From Branchinecta lynchi (lineage: Eukaryota > Arthropoda > Branchiopoda > Anostraca > Branchinectidae): DNA of 64,000 nucleotides. Below are positions 25,511-36,899 of this stretch, in pieces. Every line of letters starts with the position of its first letter. The stretch's first letter is position 1. Made by a program: the position numbers and the translations under genes. The notes beneath the pieces were generated by a model. The model was not told where the DNA came from. It saw only the letters and a program-made list of their open reading frames with translations, and searched no databases. The stretch spans positions 21,346,533 through 21,410,532 of the forward strand of contig JAKZAP010000001.1 of NCBI GenBank assembly GCA_023053575.1, given 5' to 3'.

Positions 25511-26280
25511 GTCTTGCCCTTTTCAATCCTAGTACACACCTTACCGTCGCTTCGTAATCGACATTTTTTCACTGTCCTGGATACACTTGCTTCGAAAGGG
25601 TTTCGCGGGGCTCCTGTCATTTGGATTCTGACGGCTTTTCTATTGTGTTTAAAAATTTCTTGCCTTCTTTTCCGCTTGTCCCACAGTACATGCACGTAAC
25701 CTTGTCTCTCGCTTTTGGTTTATATTCTTTATTCATGTTATCCAGTCCGACTTCATTTTAGCAACTAACCTATAGTAATTCCGTCAGGCTAAAATCTGAA
25801 GGACCTAATTGAGACAGATACAAATCATGTGAAAAGTGCGAGTAATACAAGTTTAAAACAATACGAGTTGCTGCCAGACACTTAGTTCGAGAAATCGCGA
25901 ATAATGTCTCTGACCTAACGAGGTCATCAAACCTTGACTGGGATGGATATACGACTGAAGCAAGGTAGTGCCAGAATTAAACAATTTTTTTAGACGACTA
26001 GGATTGTCTTTGACTAAAATGAGCGACCGGGACCTGGGCGAGGCCTAAATAAACTACTGATACGACTTATCAAAACGCAGGGGGGGGGGGGTGTTTTACC
26101 CCACCCTCCACCCCAACCCCCCTTCGGGCCACCCCTGGTTTGGACACATAATTGGGTCATTTGTTTCTAACATCCATCAAGTTTCACTCGAATGTATAAT
26201 GCTTAAACGTTTGAAAAACATAACGTTCTAAGTAGCACCTGTTGCAGCGCGCATCCTTGTGTTACCTGTTACGAAACCTT
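25511..26280. other. No gene recognised
   Basis: The minus-strand frame at 25417-25695 has no domain I can name. A GGGG/CCCC palindromic tract lies at 26080-26130. Confidence 0.4.
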
Positions 26281-26289
26281 TGACAGTAT

Positions 26290-26700
26290 AACGTTCATAA
26301 TCTGACCGGAGCTGGAGATCGGCCAGTGAAATTCCTTGTTCTTATTGATTGCGAAGATTGCATCTCCCCCGTAACTGGGCCCAGATTGACCATGAGTTAA
26401 GTATCGGGAACCGTGACAGATACCAAATCCAAACTTGGTGTACTTGCGAACATGCCTCCATACATTAGTTCTAGGGGTCCCGGCACCCCCCCCCCCCCAC
26501 CCACCCTTCTAGATCAGCGGCAACTGGGATGGGCCCGTTAACGTAGCTTGCGAACCATGACTTGTATCTAGGTGAAACTTGTAATACTTGTTTCGTTGGG
26601 GTCTAGATGTTTCCTTGGAGGTTCACCCCCCCCCCCCCCCCCACAACAAACTCTCTAGGGGAAATCCGGACCAGATTGCTCAGTGGAAGTATGTTCATGA
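26290..26700 (-). mobile_element. Partial family C array
   Basis: Units with GGGCCCAGATTGACC, CCAAACTTGGTG and two long C tracts (26486-26498 and 26627-26642). Neither element end is present. Confidence 0.5.
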
Positions 26701-27966
26701 TCTTATAATTATTGAAGTTTGATGTAGAGAAGACTCGGAAGTCAAGTTCAAGATATCGTTCGTTAGTAAAATAAAAATGCAAGCTTCAAAATCTGATATG
26801 ACTGGGAATGATAGTAAATCGTATACAATTTCTTTTTTGTTAATCTTTTAACCCTAATTTTTCACCTGAAATTTCAGATCCTCGAGAGTAGAAAAAAATA
26901 AACTCCTCGGGATAATCCTAACTCAAGATTTAAAATGGGAAGCGTAGACGACTAGCATGGTAAAGGGAGGGAATGCACGACTTCAGATGCTTAAGCTCAT
27001 GTCCAGGCAGGCATGGAACACCCACTAAACACTTTTTCCGCATTTACATTACACACCAAATTTAGGTCAAATGCCTGGAATTTCGGCCTTGCGGTCTGAA
27101 CAGACCGGCCGACTAAGATCAAAAATAATCATAGCGTCAAAGGTGGCTGAGGGGTCCTATGAGGAGTTGCTATGTAAAGTCGAAATCCCTTTACAGGAAC
27201 GAAGTCTGAAACTCTGCATGTATTTTGGTCTCAGGCCATAGAAATATTTTCTCTTCCGAAAAGCTGGCGAAAAGGCTCCCTCGCAAGGTAGCTACTGCGG
27301 TTGAACAGTTGCAGCCAATCAAATGTGCCCGCTAGTGGTTCGCAAACAGTTTGTCCCTTCTTTTCTAAATTTGTATAACGAAGCGTGAGCTGTCAGTTAA
27401 ATTTATAACGTTATTTATGATTGGTGTATGTACATAGGCCTATTATGATATATATCTGTGACCATGGGTTGTATCTAAGACGATACCAAACAAAGTTAGT
27501 GTAAGCCGTGACAAGTTTTTGGCGAATAAAAAGATATAACTTTTCTCGAAGAGCTATGCAATGTATATCTTCCTATGTCCCACAGGAAGTTATTTCATGA
27601 CAATTACTTCTGTGGAGGTTGTTACGACGCTCGTATCATCCTCCAGAGAGGCTGGTGCGAAGCCATAACAGCCTCCGCAGATGTTCATCGAGCACTTTTC
27701 CTCAAATACTGAATTCATCGATCACTTTTCCTCAAATACTGAAAATTAGAAGCCCAGTAGAAGCTGACCTAAAAAAAAAATTTAAAAGACTTTCCGTAAA
27801 AAAAACACAAAAAAATACTTATAAAAAAATAAAATAAGAATTAAAACAAATGTTGAAAAATGACAGAACGTTTTACTCTCTTAGCTTGTCAACTGAAACA
27901 ACATCCTACTATCCATTGCTTTCCAAAGGCTAGTATTTTAGTTTGAGAAAAAACTAAATGCGCGGC
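26701..27966. other. No gene recognised
   Basis: Contains a small direct repeat (ATCGAGCACTTTTCCTCAAA / ATCGATCACTTTTCCTCAAA, 27687 and 27717) and A-rich sequence at 27770-27850. Confidence 0.4.
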
Positions 27967-29520
27967 TAAGTGCTCCTTCTACTAATCCGTATGTTGTTTG
28001 TACTAGTGACATAGTAAAAGTCCTGAAAAAGCTCAAAAAGAAAAAATCTTCGGGTGCGGATGGTTTGTGTGCGTTCCATTTTTCAAATGGGTCGGAAAAG
28101 CTTATTATGCATTTATCATTACTATATCAGATGGTTTTCTGTACAGGTTTTGTCCCTTATATATTTTGTATAGGTTTGATTTCGCCAATTATCAAGAAAG
28201 GTAAACAGCTTCTGAATGTATCTCTGTTTCTAACGTTTTTGCAAAAATATTTGAACTATTAATAATTGAGAGCCTTCGGTCCATTTGTTACATGCCACCT
28301 TTTCAGTTTGGATTTCAGCCAAAACTCGGCTGTTTTCACGCGCTGAAATGTTTATCTATTATTTTACACGATGCTGATATGACCAAGCAGCCGCTCGCAA
28401 TTGGTACTTATGATGTAAGTAAAGCTTTCGACTCGCTTCTGCACCCACAAGCAATGTATGAACTACTCGAGCGAGGTGTTTCTCCTGTAATTGTTAAACC
28501 ATTGCTGAATATGTACCGTCACATGAAAGCTAAAATAAGAATCCCTGGGAAGGCGGTACTATCTGATGAATTACCAGTCTGGGTTGGGGTTAAGCAGGAT
28601 GCCATCACTTCACATGTTATATATAAGAACGCTACGACATCGTGCCATCACTTCACATGTTATGTATAACAACACTACGACATCTGCCCAATCAAACCTT
28701 CCATTGTGTTGTATTCATAAAGGACTAGACCTATCTATCTTGTGTTATGCAGATGATGGTTTAAACATTAGTAGAAAAATACCTAGCCTTGAAAATTGCT
28801 TCCAGGATATTTCGTAAACTTATCGGGGAATAGGATTGTCTATGAATACAGCAAAATGTGAAGTGCTGCTTTTTAATGATAATACCGGTTTATCCGTTGT
28901 TAATGTAGCTTTAGATGGTATTACAGTTAAGCCGTGTGAAAAATTGATGTACCTTGGTATTCCGATTGGTAAGACGCTGAAACAAACTAAAGCATTGATT
29001 GTTGAGAAAATGGAAAGCAAAATTCGTCGGTCTTATGGTCAAACTGTTTTAACCCAGTTTGATCTAAACCGGTCTATTACCAAAATTATATAATAGTGTG
29101 GCGCTACCCCACATTTTATATGTAGCTCCATTTTCTGAAACATTAAACGATACGGACCGACTAAAGGTTAAACGGATTTACTCTAAATTCGCAAAATACC
29201 TTCTTCGACATCCTCTTTGGACGCGCAATACCTACATGACCAAGAAATTCGGTATCGTTAACCCGATTCGAAAGCTCGTTGAGCTATGTCAGCAAGTAAA
29301 ATGCAGTAAGAGCGGCCATGAGTGGCAAGGGATTGTTCTTAGACATTTTGTGATTTATAGGTCTGATTTTTCCCTCTGTGATTTGCCCTTTGTTTTTCTT
29401 TGTTGTGTGATCTTTTTTCTGTGTTTTTTCTACTTTCTTTATTTTTATATACTCCGTCATTTTCTCTTTCGTGTACGATGGGTGAAAAATAAACATTACA
29501 TTTTAGTAGGTCTACAGTAG
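27967..29520 (+). pseudogene. Non-LTR (LINE) retrotransposon reverse transcriptase, broken
   Basis: The reverse transcriptase can be followed across three frames. KVLKKLKKKKSSGADGL is at about 28014-28066 with PIIKKGK after it. FGFQPKLGCFHAL and DVSKAFDSLLHPQAMYELL are at 28307-28470. The catalytic YADD is at 28746-28757. MNTAKCEVLLF and YLGIPIGK follow to about 29093, then a post-RT segment to about 29290 and a pyrimidine-rich 3' tail with AATAAA. Lesions: a frame change near 28210-28235, a 43-bp tandem duplication at 28601-28686 that shifts the frame, an in-frame TAA at 28815-28817 and another shift near 29094. The expected Gly-Val-Arg-Gln-Gly is changed to GVKQDA. No endonuclease domain was found upstream, so the copy is also 5'-truncated. 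It lies outside the SMS gene. Confidence 0.88.
28601..28686 (+). repeat. 43-bp tandem duplication inside the reverse transcriptase
   Basis: Two adjacent copies starting GCCATCACTTCACATG at 28601 and 28644, with a few substitutions. As 43 is not a multiple of three, the duplication alone moves the downstream YADD block into another frame. Confidence 0.85.
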
Positions 29521-29819
29521 GCTTGGTTTGCTACTTTACTAAAATAAAATTCCCTACCCCATTAGCGAAAAAGTATAACAAAAGAAGAATAAGACCTACA
29601 TCTAAAAATATTCTGTTGGAAAAAGTTATAATAGTTAACATACCTCCATCTCGGTTCAAATCGGTATAACAAGCTCTACGGCCATTTAAAAATATCAACC
29701 TCGCAGCGCTCGGCTGGTATTTTACGGCCTCGCGTTCGGCTTGGACAGGTTATTTTCAATGGCTGTCTCGTTGTTATTTTCCGATATCAACCTCGATGTC
29801 TGAAATTAACCTTGATTAT

Positions 29820-30110
29820 CTATCTATCAGCTTTTTGAAGTTCGTAACTTGGCCACGGTTAGAGTAAGGACGACGAATTTTTCTGCATTAATCTATATTA
29901 ATGCCCCCCCCCCCCCCAACACGTTCGTAGCTAACTGGGCCCCGATTGCCCAGTGAGTTAAATTCATGACCTGTCAAAGGGTATCAAGTTCAAATTTGGT
30001 GTAGCCTAGTTGTAATCATTGGGGTGTAGAAGTGTCTTTTGGGGGTTACACCCTTCAGCGTCAAAGGCAACTGGTTCTTAGGCTGTACGTACACAAGAAA
30101 CATTTTACTT
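29820..30110 (-). mobile_element. Partial family C array
   Basis: Carries TAACTGGGCCCCGATTGCCC, AAATTTGGTGTAG and a C run at 29905-29919; both ends missing. Confidence 0.45.
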
Positions 30111-30672
30111 TCACACTTCCACGTTTGAGTGCTTGCGGACTTCTTCTGTGAAATACCTGCATTCATGGGCTGAGTACCTAAAGGGCAAAGGGCAAATGAA
30201 AACAAATATGATATCATAGGCAAGGATACATGCAGCGATGTCCCGCCGTCCAAAGCTTAGGGAGGCACTCGAATATGTGTGATGCGGAAACGCAGGATTT
30301 GAAGTTTCATGTTTGTAATAAACTAGAGCTTTAATTAACAACAACAGTACACAGGCACTTAAAAAAACTTGCATCGATCCGAAATAGGGGCCGCTTTTCT
30401 AGACGGATAAGACCCCCCCCCCCCCTCCCCCCCAAACACACAAAAACAGCAACAAATAGGAACTGAGATTCGGGTAAAACATCACTGTAAGCGTTCTGAG
30501 CGACTCCAGTAACGAAAACCATCTTGCGAATAAAGTAGAGCAGGAAACCTGCACTGTTTTATTTGTTTTATCTTTTTGCTACTCAGTAACCAACGCTAAC
30601 ACCAGCCTAGTAACAACTCGATTTACAGCCATAGCACTATCAATCCGCTCGACTGTCTGTACTAGAAGCAAG
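30111..30672. other. No gene recognised
   Basis: C-rich run at 30413-30432; open frames on the minus strand have no recognisable domain. Confidence 0.4.
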
Positions 30673-30992
30673 CAGAGGCGTTACTAGCCAAAATATTTGG
30701 GGGGAGGGAGGGACAAGCGATTTACCCACTAGCTAGTAATTTTTACCGACCTTTTCTGCAGAAAAAACTACTGTTTTTTGTAAAAAATCCACTGATTTTC
30801 AGAGAAACCGACTATTTTGACGAAAAATCGACCAATTTTCAGAAAAACCGACTGTTTTCATGAAAAAAATCAAATGTTTTGACGAAAATTCGAGGCGCTT
30901 TGCGCCAAATCGGTATTTTTTTCCGACTGGCGAACGGCTTTGGGGGGGGGGCGTTCCCCCCCCCCCCCCTCCCCCCAGTCGTGACGCCTCTA
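30673..30992. mobile_element. hAT-type MITE, 320 bp, with perfect 8-bp target duplication
   Basis: The left end is CAGAGGCGTTACTAG and the right end GTCGTGACGCCTCTA, typical hAT termini (CAG-GGCG) with the last base mutated. GAAGCAAG precedes (30665-30672) and follows (30993-31000) the element. The interior is A/T-rich repeats of GACTGTTTTC / ACGAAAA, with C/G tracts just inside the right end. Confidence 0.85.
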
Positions 30993-31289
30993 GAAGCAAG
31001 AATAAATAAGGATTATACAAACGAATACGGATTATAAGAACATTTTATCCGATTTCTTAAACTGTGACTACGTTTTATTTTGAATTCCGCAAAGCCAAGA
31101 GCCCCCCCCCCCCCCGGGAATTACCGGTAAACCAAAAGCATTTTTTTCCTATAATGAGCATAATTCCAGACGCGTCTGTTCTATCCTTATTTGTTCTTGG
31201 TAGAAGTTACAAATGAGATAAGTCCCTTCGGGCTCGAAGCCGCCTGAGCGGAAATATGCTTGCGTCAAACGTTATTAGAAAATACCTGT

Positions 31290-31420
31290 TATGACCCTTT
31301 TAAATGTAACGTTTCGCGAAAAGATAACATTCAAAAAGGGCATAACAGATATATTCTCATAAAGTTTAACACCAGGATGCGTAAACATGTGTCATCCGTT
31401 TTCAAACTTCTGACACTGTA
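31290..31420. repeat. Family G palindrome fragment
   Basis: ACCTGTTATGACCC ... GGGCATAACAGAT foldback followed by CAGGATGCG and CAAACTTCTGACACTGTAACG, matching family G ends. Confidence 0.5.
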
Positions 31421-31899
31421 ACGCAAAAAACTTGGTAAAAGAGAAGAAATAGGGTTTTGTACTACGCCGAAGTCACATTAAGCTATAAATGTTACTACTT
31501 ACTACAGATTGAGGCACGCTGTTCTTCGAAATGTGGAACAAGCCGAATACAGTAAAGGTACGCTTCTTCGAACAGTTCTATAAGTGTTAGACCACCTTCG
31601 CTTTGTTGAAAATCAAGTGGAAGTAATAAATAAGAACATCAATCGAAGAGCTAAGTGTTTCAGCTTTCTTTCGGCCTAGAGAATAAAATCTTTTCACATT
31701 TTGAATCTTCTTTTCTTCTGTTGGGATGCTTCAGTCGGTCGTGACGATAATACAAAACTTTTGCGATTCTTCGGACGCCGTAACCTACCGGGAAAAGGGT
31801 GCACAAGCAACTAAGCAAATACAAAGCAAAAAGTGCCAATTTGACTTTATTATACTTAAATTACTGTTCTCGCTCTGTAAACTGTCAGAATTTTCAGAA

Positions 31900-32193
31900 C
31901 CGAGAACACAAGATGTGCGGTTTCAACAGATAACACTTCGGATGTTAGCTGTTACGTTTTTCAAACGTTACGCATGAAAACCTTACGCTAACTGCCAGGA
32001 AGAGCCGAAAAAGCATGTGCTGACTTTTCCTATATCGTGATGACAAACAAAAAAGCCAGAAGACGTTTTTCGGTGATGTTTCGGACTCTTTTTGTATGCA
32101 TAACGTTTCAACGCGTAACGTTAAAAGACATGAACGGCTAACATCCTAAGTTTTATCTGCTGAAACCGCGCATAATTATTTTTGTTAAATTAG
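31900..32193. mobile_element. Family G palindromic MITE, ends trimmed
   Basis: Arms GTGCGGTTTCAACAGATAAC at about 31915 and its inverted, diverged copy (ATCTGCTGAAACCGCGCA) at about 32155; the centre has GCCAGGAAGAGCCGAAAAAG. Related to 33691-34021 and to the interrupted copy at 46752-51045. Confidence 0.6.
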
Positions 32194-32363
32194 ATATTCC
32201 TTCAGCCCAAGCTGACTGCGAATCATATTTGATGGTGCAAAACGGATACGTCAGCTGAATTTTATTAGAGCTATATTTCGCCCCTTCTTGGCAAGGGTCC
32301 AAGAAGGGGCGAAATATAGCTCTAATAAAATTCAGCCGACGTATCTCTTTTGTATTATCAAAT
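32194..32363 (+). mobile_element. Family D foldback, almost perfect hairpin
   Basis: After GATATTCCTTCAGCCCAAGC the element is a hairpin. The left arm (about 32228-32291) and right arm (about 32300-32363) are complementary, with about 45 bp unbroken apart from one base, around a very short loop (AAGGGTCC region). A short-loop hairpin this clean in old surroundings is unusual. Confidence 0.75.
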
Positions 32364-33690
32364 ATTGTGTTGAATTCTTTACACGCAGTTCAAAAAGAGG
32401 CGAAGTTCGAAGTAACATACCTCTACCGCATCTTAAAATACTGGATAAGAAACATTGTCTACTGCTGTTATGTTTTTTCGTTGGAATGTCGAACGGGAAT
32501 ACTGCTCCCAACGGCTCTCAGCCCTCGGAGAGTTTAAACACCCACATTTTTACCCCCCCCCCCCCCCCCGTTAAAAACACAAAACAAAACAATTTTCCTA
32601 TCTATAAAAAATCACACAACGTGATTCTTACCCTTGCAACTGTTCCCATGCAAGAAGATTATAATAATATATACAAATTGTGTAGCGGAATCTAATAAAA
32701 AATAACGTTCTGCTAAAGATAGAAATCTGTGGAAAACACGAGATAGACTTAGTAATTCGAGGTTTTGAAGCATAAACAAGAAGACGAAACTACGATCCAA
32801 AGGAAGTCCACTACTTCCGGTGAACAGTAAACTATGTCCAAGGTTGCGTTACCCCAAAAACAAATAAGCCAATAGAAACCCCGTCTTTGGTCCCATGCAG
32901 CGACTATGGATACCCCGAAGAGGGTTCGAGAGAACGCTTCAAATAATGTGCTAACTGGGTAAGGCACAAAATTCAACCTTTTGTAAGCCTCACCCGGGTA
33001 GCCGCGTAAATATATTACGTCATAGGAAACACTAAACCATAAGTAGATATTTAGCTTTTTGGATAATGTTGGGCGTAACATTTTCAGCCTACCACAAACC
33101 CCAGATTCCATACACTTAACGCTGGATGTCCTTTATCAAATGCTGGTTATTGCAACCCAGTAATATACTGACGATTTGAGTGATGTCCCAGAATTAACCG
33201 ATCAAAATTTCTTTATAACGGAGTAGGTTAGGGTACAGGGCATCAAGAGTTATTTTATTTATAAATTTATATAGTCTGAAAATCAGTGATTTTGGGTCGA
33301 CTGAACGGTTTGCCCTGGCATGACCTCGTTTGGTCATGACCGCGTTTCATAGGCTCAATGAAAATTTAAGGCAGGTTTTTGGATTCACAACCATTACACT
33401 GCAGGTCTAGAAGAAGATGGAAGGACACTGTTACCTTGCCGAACGCTGCCCTAGTTACATTCTTAAGATACTTCTTATCCATTACTGGCAGTACAGATTT
33501 CCCATTCCATCTAACCTCCCAGTCATGATACTGCATATACAGCTTGAAAATGCGATTTCAGACAATGCATAAATTCCGCAGAGCTGAGCTTTTAAAGGAT
33601 GCATATAGGTTCAAGTGAGCAAAACAGAAATCCGCAGAACTTCTCTAATTGCCTACGATCTTGCCCACTTATTGAAAGGGGCGCCATTTA
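32364..33690. other. No gene recognised
   Basis: C run at 32553-32569. A segment near 32870-32935 (GTCTTTGGTCCCATGC, CGACTATGGATACCC) is repeated in the same orientation near 60435-60475, inside the SMS intron. The minus-strand 120-codon frame over it has no recognised domain. Confidence 0.4.
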
Positions 33691-34021
33691 CACTGTTAGA
33701 CATTTCGTAACAGATAGCTCAAGGATGCGCGGCTACAACAGACAACGCTTGGGATTTGGTCTGTTGTGATTTCAAAAACGGTATGCGTAAGAAAAATTGC
33801 CAGGAAGAGGTGAAAAAGCATCTGCTTATATTTTGTTTGTAGTCATTACATCGGAAAAGCCAGCAGATGCCTTTTCAGCGGTTTTTCGGCTCTTCCTGAC
33901 AATGGGTATTATGAAGAACATTTAATGTATAACGTTTTAGAAATCACAACAAATTACATCCCAAGTGTTGCTGTTGGAACTGTGCATCCTTGCGTTATCC
34001 GTTATCAAACTTCCGACAGTG
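33691..34021. mobile_element. Family G palindromic MITE, complete copy
   Basis: The ends are CACTGTTAGACATTTCGTAA and the complement of CACTGTCGGAAGTTTGATAA. The long arms (about 90 bp, with GGATGCGCGGC..., CAACAGACAACGCTTGGGAT) are inverted on the right. The centre (about 33800-33905) has GCCAGCAGATGCC. It shows the empty form of the site hit in the 46752 copy. Confidence 0.72.
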
Positions 34022-35101
34022 TACCGATATTGACTTCCAAGCGTTTGTTTTACTTTACCTGAAACTTATTTTAGGCACCTAAATTATCGGAGCCATATGA
34101 TAAAAAACCCGCAAAAACTGTAACAGACTAGAAAATACCAGATTGAAATAAACCATTACTACAGTCGCTTTAAGGACATTCGCTAAAAAGAGGTACGAGT
34201 TACTAGTCTAAAACAACGTGGAATGGACAAGTGTTAAATTTCACTCACAACGATCAGATCCAGACAAGATAAAGCACCAAGAAACACTTAACATCACAAT
34301 TACTTGATCGCATAAAAAGGCATTGGAATCCAGTGCAACTGGCTTCTCGTGAAACAGAAGAGGGAAATGGAAAAGCACCCAAAATGGAAAAAGTTCCGAG
34401 GCCAACTGAGATTCTGCGAGATACCGAAATCACTTTCATACGAGCAAAATGGATCGCAATAATCGCAAGTGTAGAACGTTCCAGGAATCCCCTTACTTTC
34501 TTAAGACACCCCTCATGATTGTCTTGGGATTTGATACGACTGAACAAGAATTCTGAATTTTCTCTCATTACTTAAGGGTTCGGTAGGTTCAAGATTTGGA
34601 GTTTTGCCATAATTAAACGAGGTTCATTTCCGCAAGTAAGCTGAAATGATTCCCAACAGAAAATTCGTAAAACAAGGTCATTCTTACTGATTACAGTGCA
34701 GGAACTGTAAGACGTTGAAGACACCTGGTTTAAGCAAGCAGTTCAGCAGCGGCGTATTAAAGGACTAAAATTGCACAAAACTAACGATGAGGCATATAAT
34801 GTGGTGGGCGTTTTGGCGCACAGGTGCTTTAAAACAAGGCACAAAAAGGACGCGTGCAGTTTGCTTGTACAAAGCAGCATTCAGAGCGATACACTCTATC
34901 AGGTACACGAATCATTGTCAATTGTGATCAAACAGACTTTGGTACCGCAGCAAAGACCGGCAAACATAACATGTTTTCAATCAGGCTGCCGCGCAATGGT
35001 TTGGACCAACGAACCAGAATTAACGGTCGCGTGGGCGACCCGTAGAGGCTTCCAATTGGCAGAAACCGCAGTACAGGACCCGTATCGCTGCGCAAATTCG
35101 A
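34022..35101. other. Downstream flank or 3'UTR of the SMS gene
   Basis: No element ends seen. Part of this is presumably transcribed 3'UTR, but no convincing poly(A) signal on the minus strand was found. The small open frames have no recognisable domain. Confidence 0.4.
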
Positions 35102-35257
35102 TTAACTATCCCTGTCACGGTATTTCGCACTGCACCGTTTAGGCCATGGAAGGGGCCATTCGTACCGCCGAGGGAGGGGGCCTCCAATGTTCTTCTCGAA
35201 GTAATGAAAAGTTCTCCACCACCACAGCTTCACAAAATAGTTACTCGGGGCGCGAAC
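35102..35257 (-). CDS. SGMS: Sphingomyelin synthase last coding exon (cytosolic C-terminus)
   Basis: The exon starts in phase 0 after a TATTTTTCAG acceptor and ends at a TAA stop (35102-35104), giving 51 residues. The block VKLWWWRTFHYFEKNI, GGPLPRRYEWPLPWP is the conserved C-terminal juxtamembrane segment of SMS1/2 and is absent from the shorter SMSr tail, which supports SMS1/2 over SMSr. A short basic tail (KRCSAKYRDRDS) follows. It has one Cys about ten residues from the end, and SMS2-type tails are palmitoylated on such cysteines; whether this one is modified is unknown. No AATAAA on the minus strand is obvious in the first kilobase downstream, so the 3'UTR end is not placed. Confidence 0.94.
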   Translation of the reverse strand, partial: VRAPSNYFVKLWWWRTFHYFEKNIGGPLPRRYEWPLPWPKRCSAKYRDRDS

Positions 35258-36209
35258 CTGAAAAATAAAAATGAAATTCAAGACGACTTCCAAACTGACG
35301 TAAAAAAACACAATTAATGTTAGAACTGAATATATAGCACAAACAACTTAAATTCTGAATTTGAGTCAAAGCCTTCCTTCTTTTTGTGGGCCGATTAACC
35401 ACAGACTGTCCAACTCTGTAAAACGTATCATATTTACCATTGTAACGGTAATTCAGGATCTGTGTAACCAATTAATCGCGTTTTTGCCAGAACAGTTCAA
35501 AGGCCTGTCTCCCAATTCAACTGTCCTTTCTGCTAATTCGGACATTCTTGGCAGAGAGGAGCCACGCGAAGTTCTCCTGTGTATACTGGCCAACTTACCC
35601 CTGAGTTGCCAATCTACTTTCTCCGCAGGGTAGGTCTGAGTGGAAAGGACAAAGGGCTGGTGCAAAAACGGTCAAACAAGCACTGAAGAGTAAGCGCTGG
35701 TGGATTAAAAAAAAGGGAAAATGAACAAAGTAGTTGGTAAATTGGTGACAAAAGGTTGTCTTTACCTTTTAACCTGTCTTCACCCTCACACTTCTCTCAG
35801 ACCACTTCTCATGTAACTGTAGCTTCTTCAAACTGCCCCACTCCTAGAGTTTGAGATCTGGTATCCCAGTAAACCACCTTGTCGTCGCAAAAATCTTCCG
35901 TATTCCAGCCGGAGCATCATGCGTTTCGCAATTATGTAGCTTAGTGTTCTTTCGTCTAGCAGTCTTAACGGACCTACTCCATCTTTACTCTGTGCTAACA
36001 GACAGAGTTAGCGAAGTCCCCAAAACCCCTTTACCGATATTTTGGAAACAATGTTCATATTCTTAAAAGAACAAAAGTTTGTTCCTACTAGTAACAAGTG
36101 ATCTAAAAGGGGGGAACTACCACGGATTTTCCGATATATTTGAGGTAGGACGAATTATTATGACTAGAAGACTTGTTTATCGTCTACCACGAATGTGGTA
36201 AAACCTTAC
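35258..36209 (-). other. Last intron of the SMS gene
   Basis: A 952-bp phase-0 intron between coding exons, starting GTAAGG and ending TTTTTCAG on the minus strand. No repeat recognised; the open frames inside are not conserved. Confidence 0.85.
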
Positions 36210-36385
36210 CTTGAGAATTGCGTTATTTGCCATTGTGTGATACGTCCAGAACAGTCTTGTGGTGAGGACATAGGCGAGGATGACATCTACCGTATAATGG
36301 CCGTGTGCGATCATCAAGAAAATGACACCAGTAGTCGTTACTGCGAAGGCTGTCCAGTGCAATATATAGCAGCGCCGCGGTGTGT
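36210..36385 (-). CDS. SGMS: Sphingomyelin synthase exon with motif D4 (catalytic His and Asp)
   Basis: The exon completes a Tyr codon and continues TPRRCYILHW, then a membrane segment (TAFAVTTTGVIFLMIA), then HGHYTVDVILAYVLTTRLFW and TYHTMANNAILK. The HYTVD block is motif D4; its His and Asp correspond to His328 and Asp332 of human SMS1. With the His in the preceding exon the triad for phosphocholine transfer from phosphatidylcholine to ceramide is complete, so the encoded enzyme is plausibly active. In the family this chemistry takes place on the lumenal or extracellular face of Golgi or plasma membrane. One oddity is Gly where vertebrate enzymes usually have Glu or Asp, just before the D4 His (HGHY). 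The acceptor is TTGTTTTAG, the donor GTAAGG, and exit is in phase 0. Confidence 0.95.
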
Positions 36386-36574
36386 CTAAAACAAAAATAC
36401 AACTTTCTTCCAATCACTCTTTATCACAGCCACATACTAACAGGGAATTTTCAAGTTAAAGATGCAAGTGTCACACTTTGGAAATTTCGTCGGCTCTGCC
36501 AAAAATCATGGACAACAGGTCACAGCTGGCACACGAAACTCTACATTATTTTCTGGCCGACGAATGAAAAATAG

Positions 36575-36670
36575 TATATTGTATTTGTTGTGTATTATTT
36601 AGTTATTCTATTTTATTTTACATACTCCACTTTTCAAATGGCAGGTCAGAAATAAATTACTTACTTACTT
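36575..36670 (+). repeat. LINE-like 3' tail in an SMS intron
   Basis: TTATTTTACATACTCCACTT, AATGGCAGGTCAGAAATAAA and a short TTACTTACTTAC simple repeat, the same layout as at 1375-1525 and at the end of the LINE at 29520. Confidence 0.5.
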
Positions 36671-36899
36671 ATGCTGAAATAGAGCCTATTCCGAATTACG
36701 GTCAGAGTGTAGGCTACTTGAAGTCACGACTTTCGGCACTGCCCTACCACTCAGTTACAGAGGGGCTTGTGAATGTACTTCGCAAACCACTACATAGTCG
36801 GATATAAGCGGGCCAAAAGAGCAGTGATCCCTCCGAAGTCTAATTCATTTAAGCAGTCACAACCCCATGTCACGGGTGGAAACCTACCTTAGCCAGGCG

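Noticed and set aside
25417..25699. Overlapping frames on both strands, 92 and 113 codons
   Set aside because: No domain found; one alternative frame contains a lone CMYCG that does not form a full zinc knuckle.
31726..31977. An 83-codon frame vaguely like a hAT/ZMYM1-type transposase segment
   Set aside because: Only a loose impression around residues 35-55; no catalytic residues, and part of it overlaps a family G arm.
32749..33111. A 120-codon minus-strand frame partly repeated at 60272-60478
   Set aside because: The shared part is a nucleotide repeat that is frame-shifted and interrupted between the two places; no protein family recognised.
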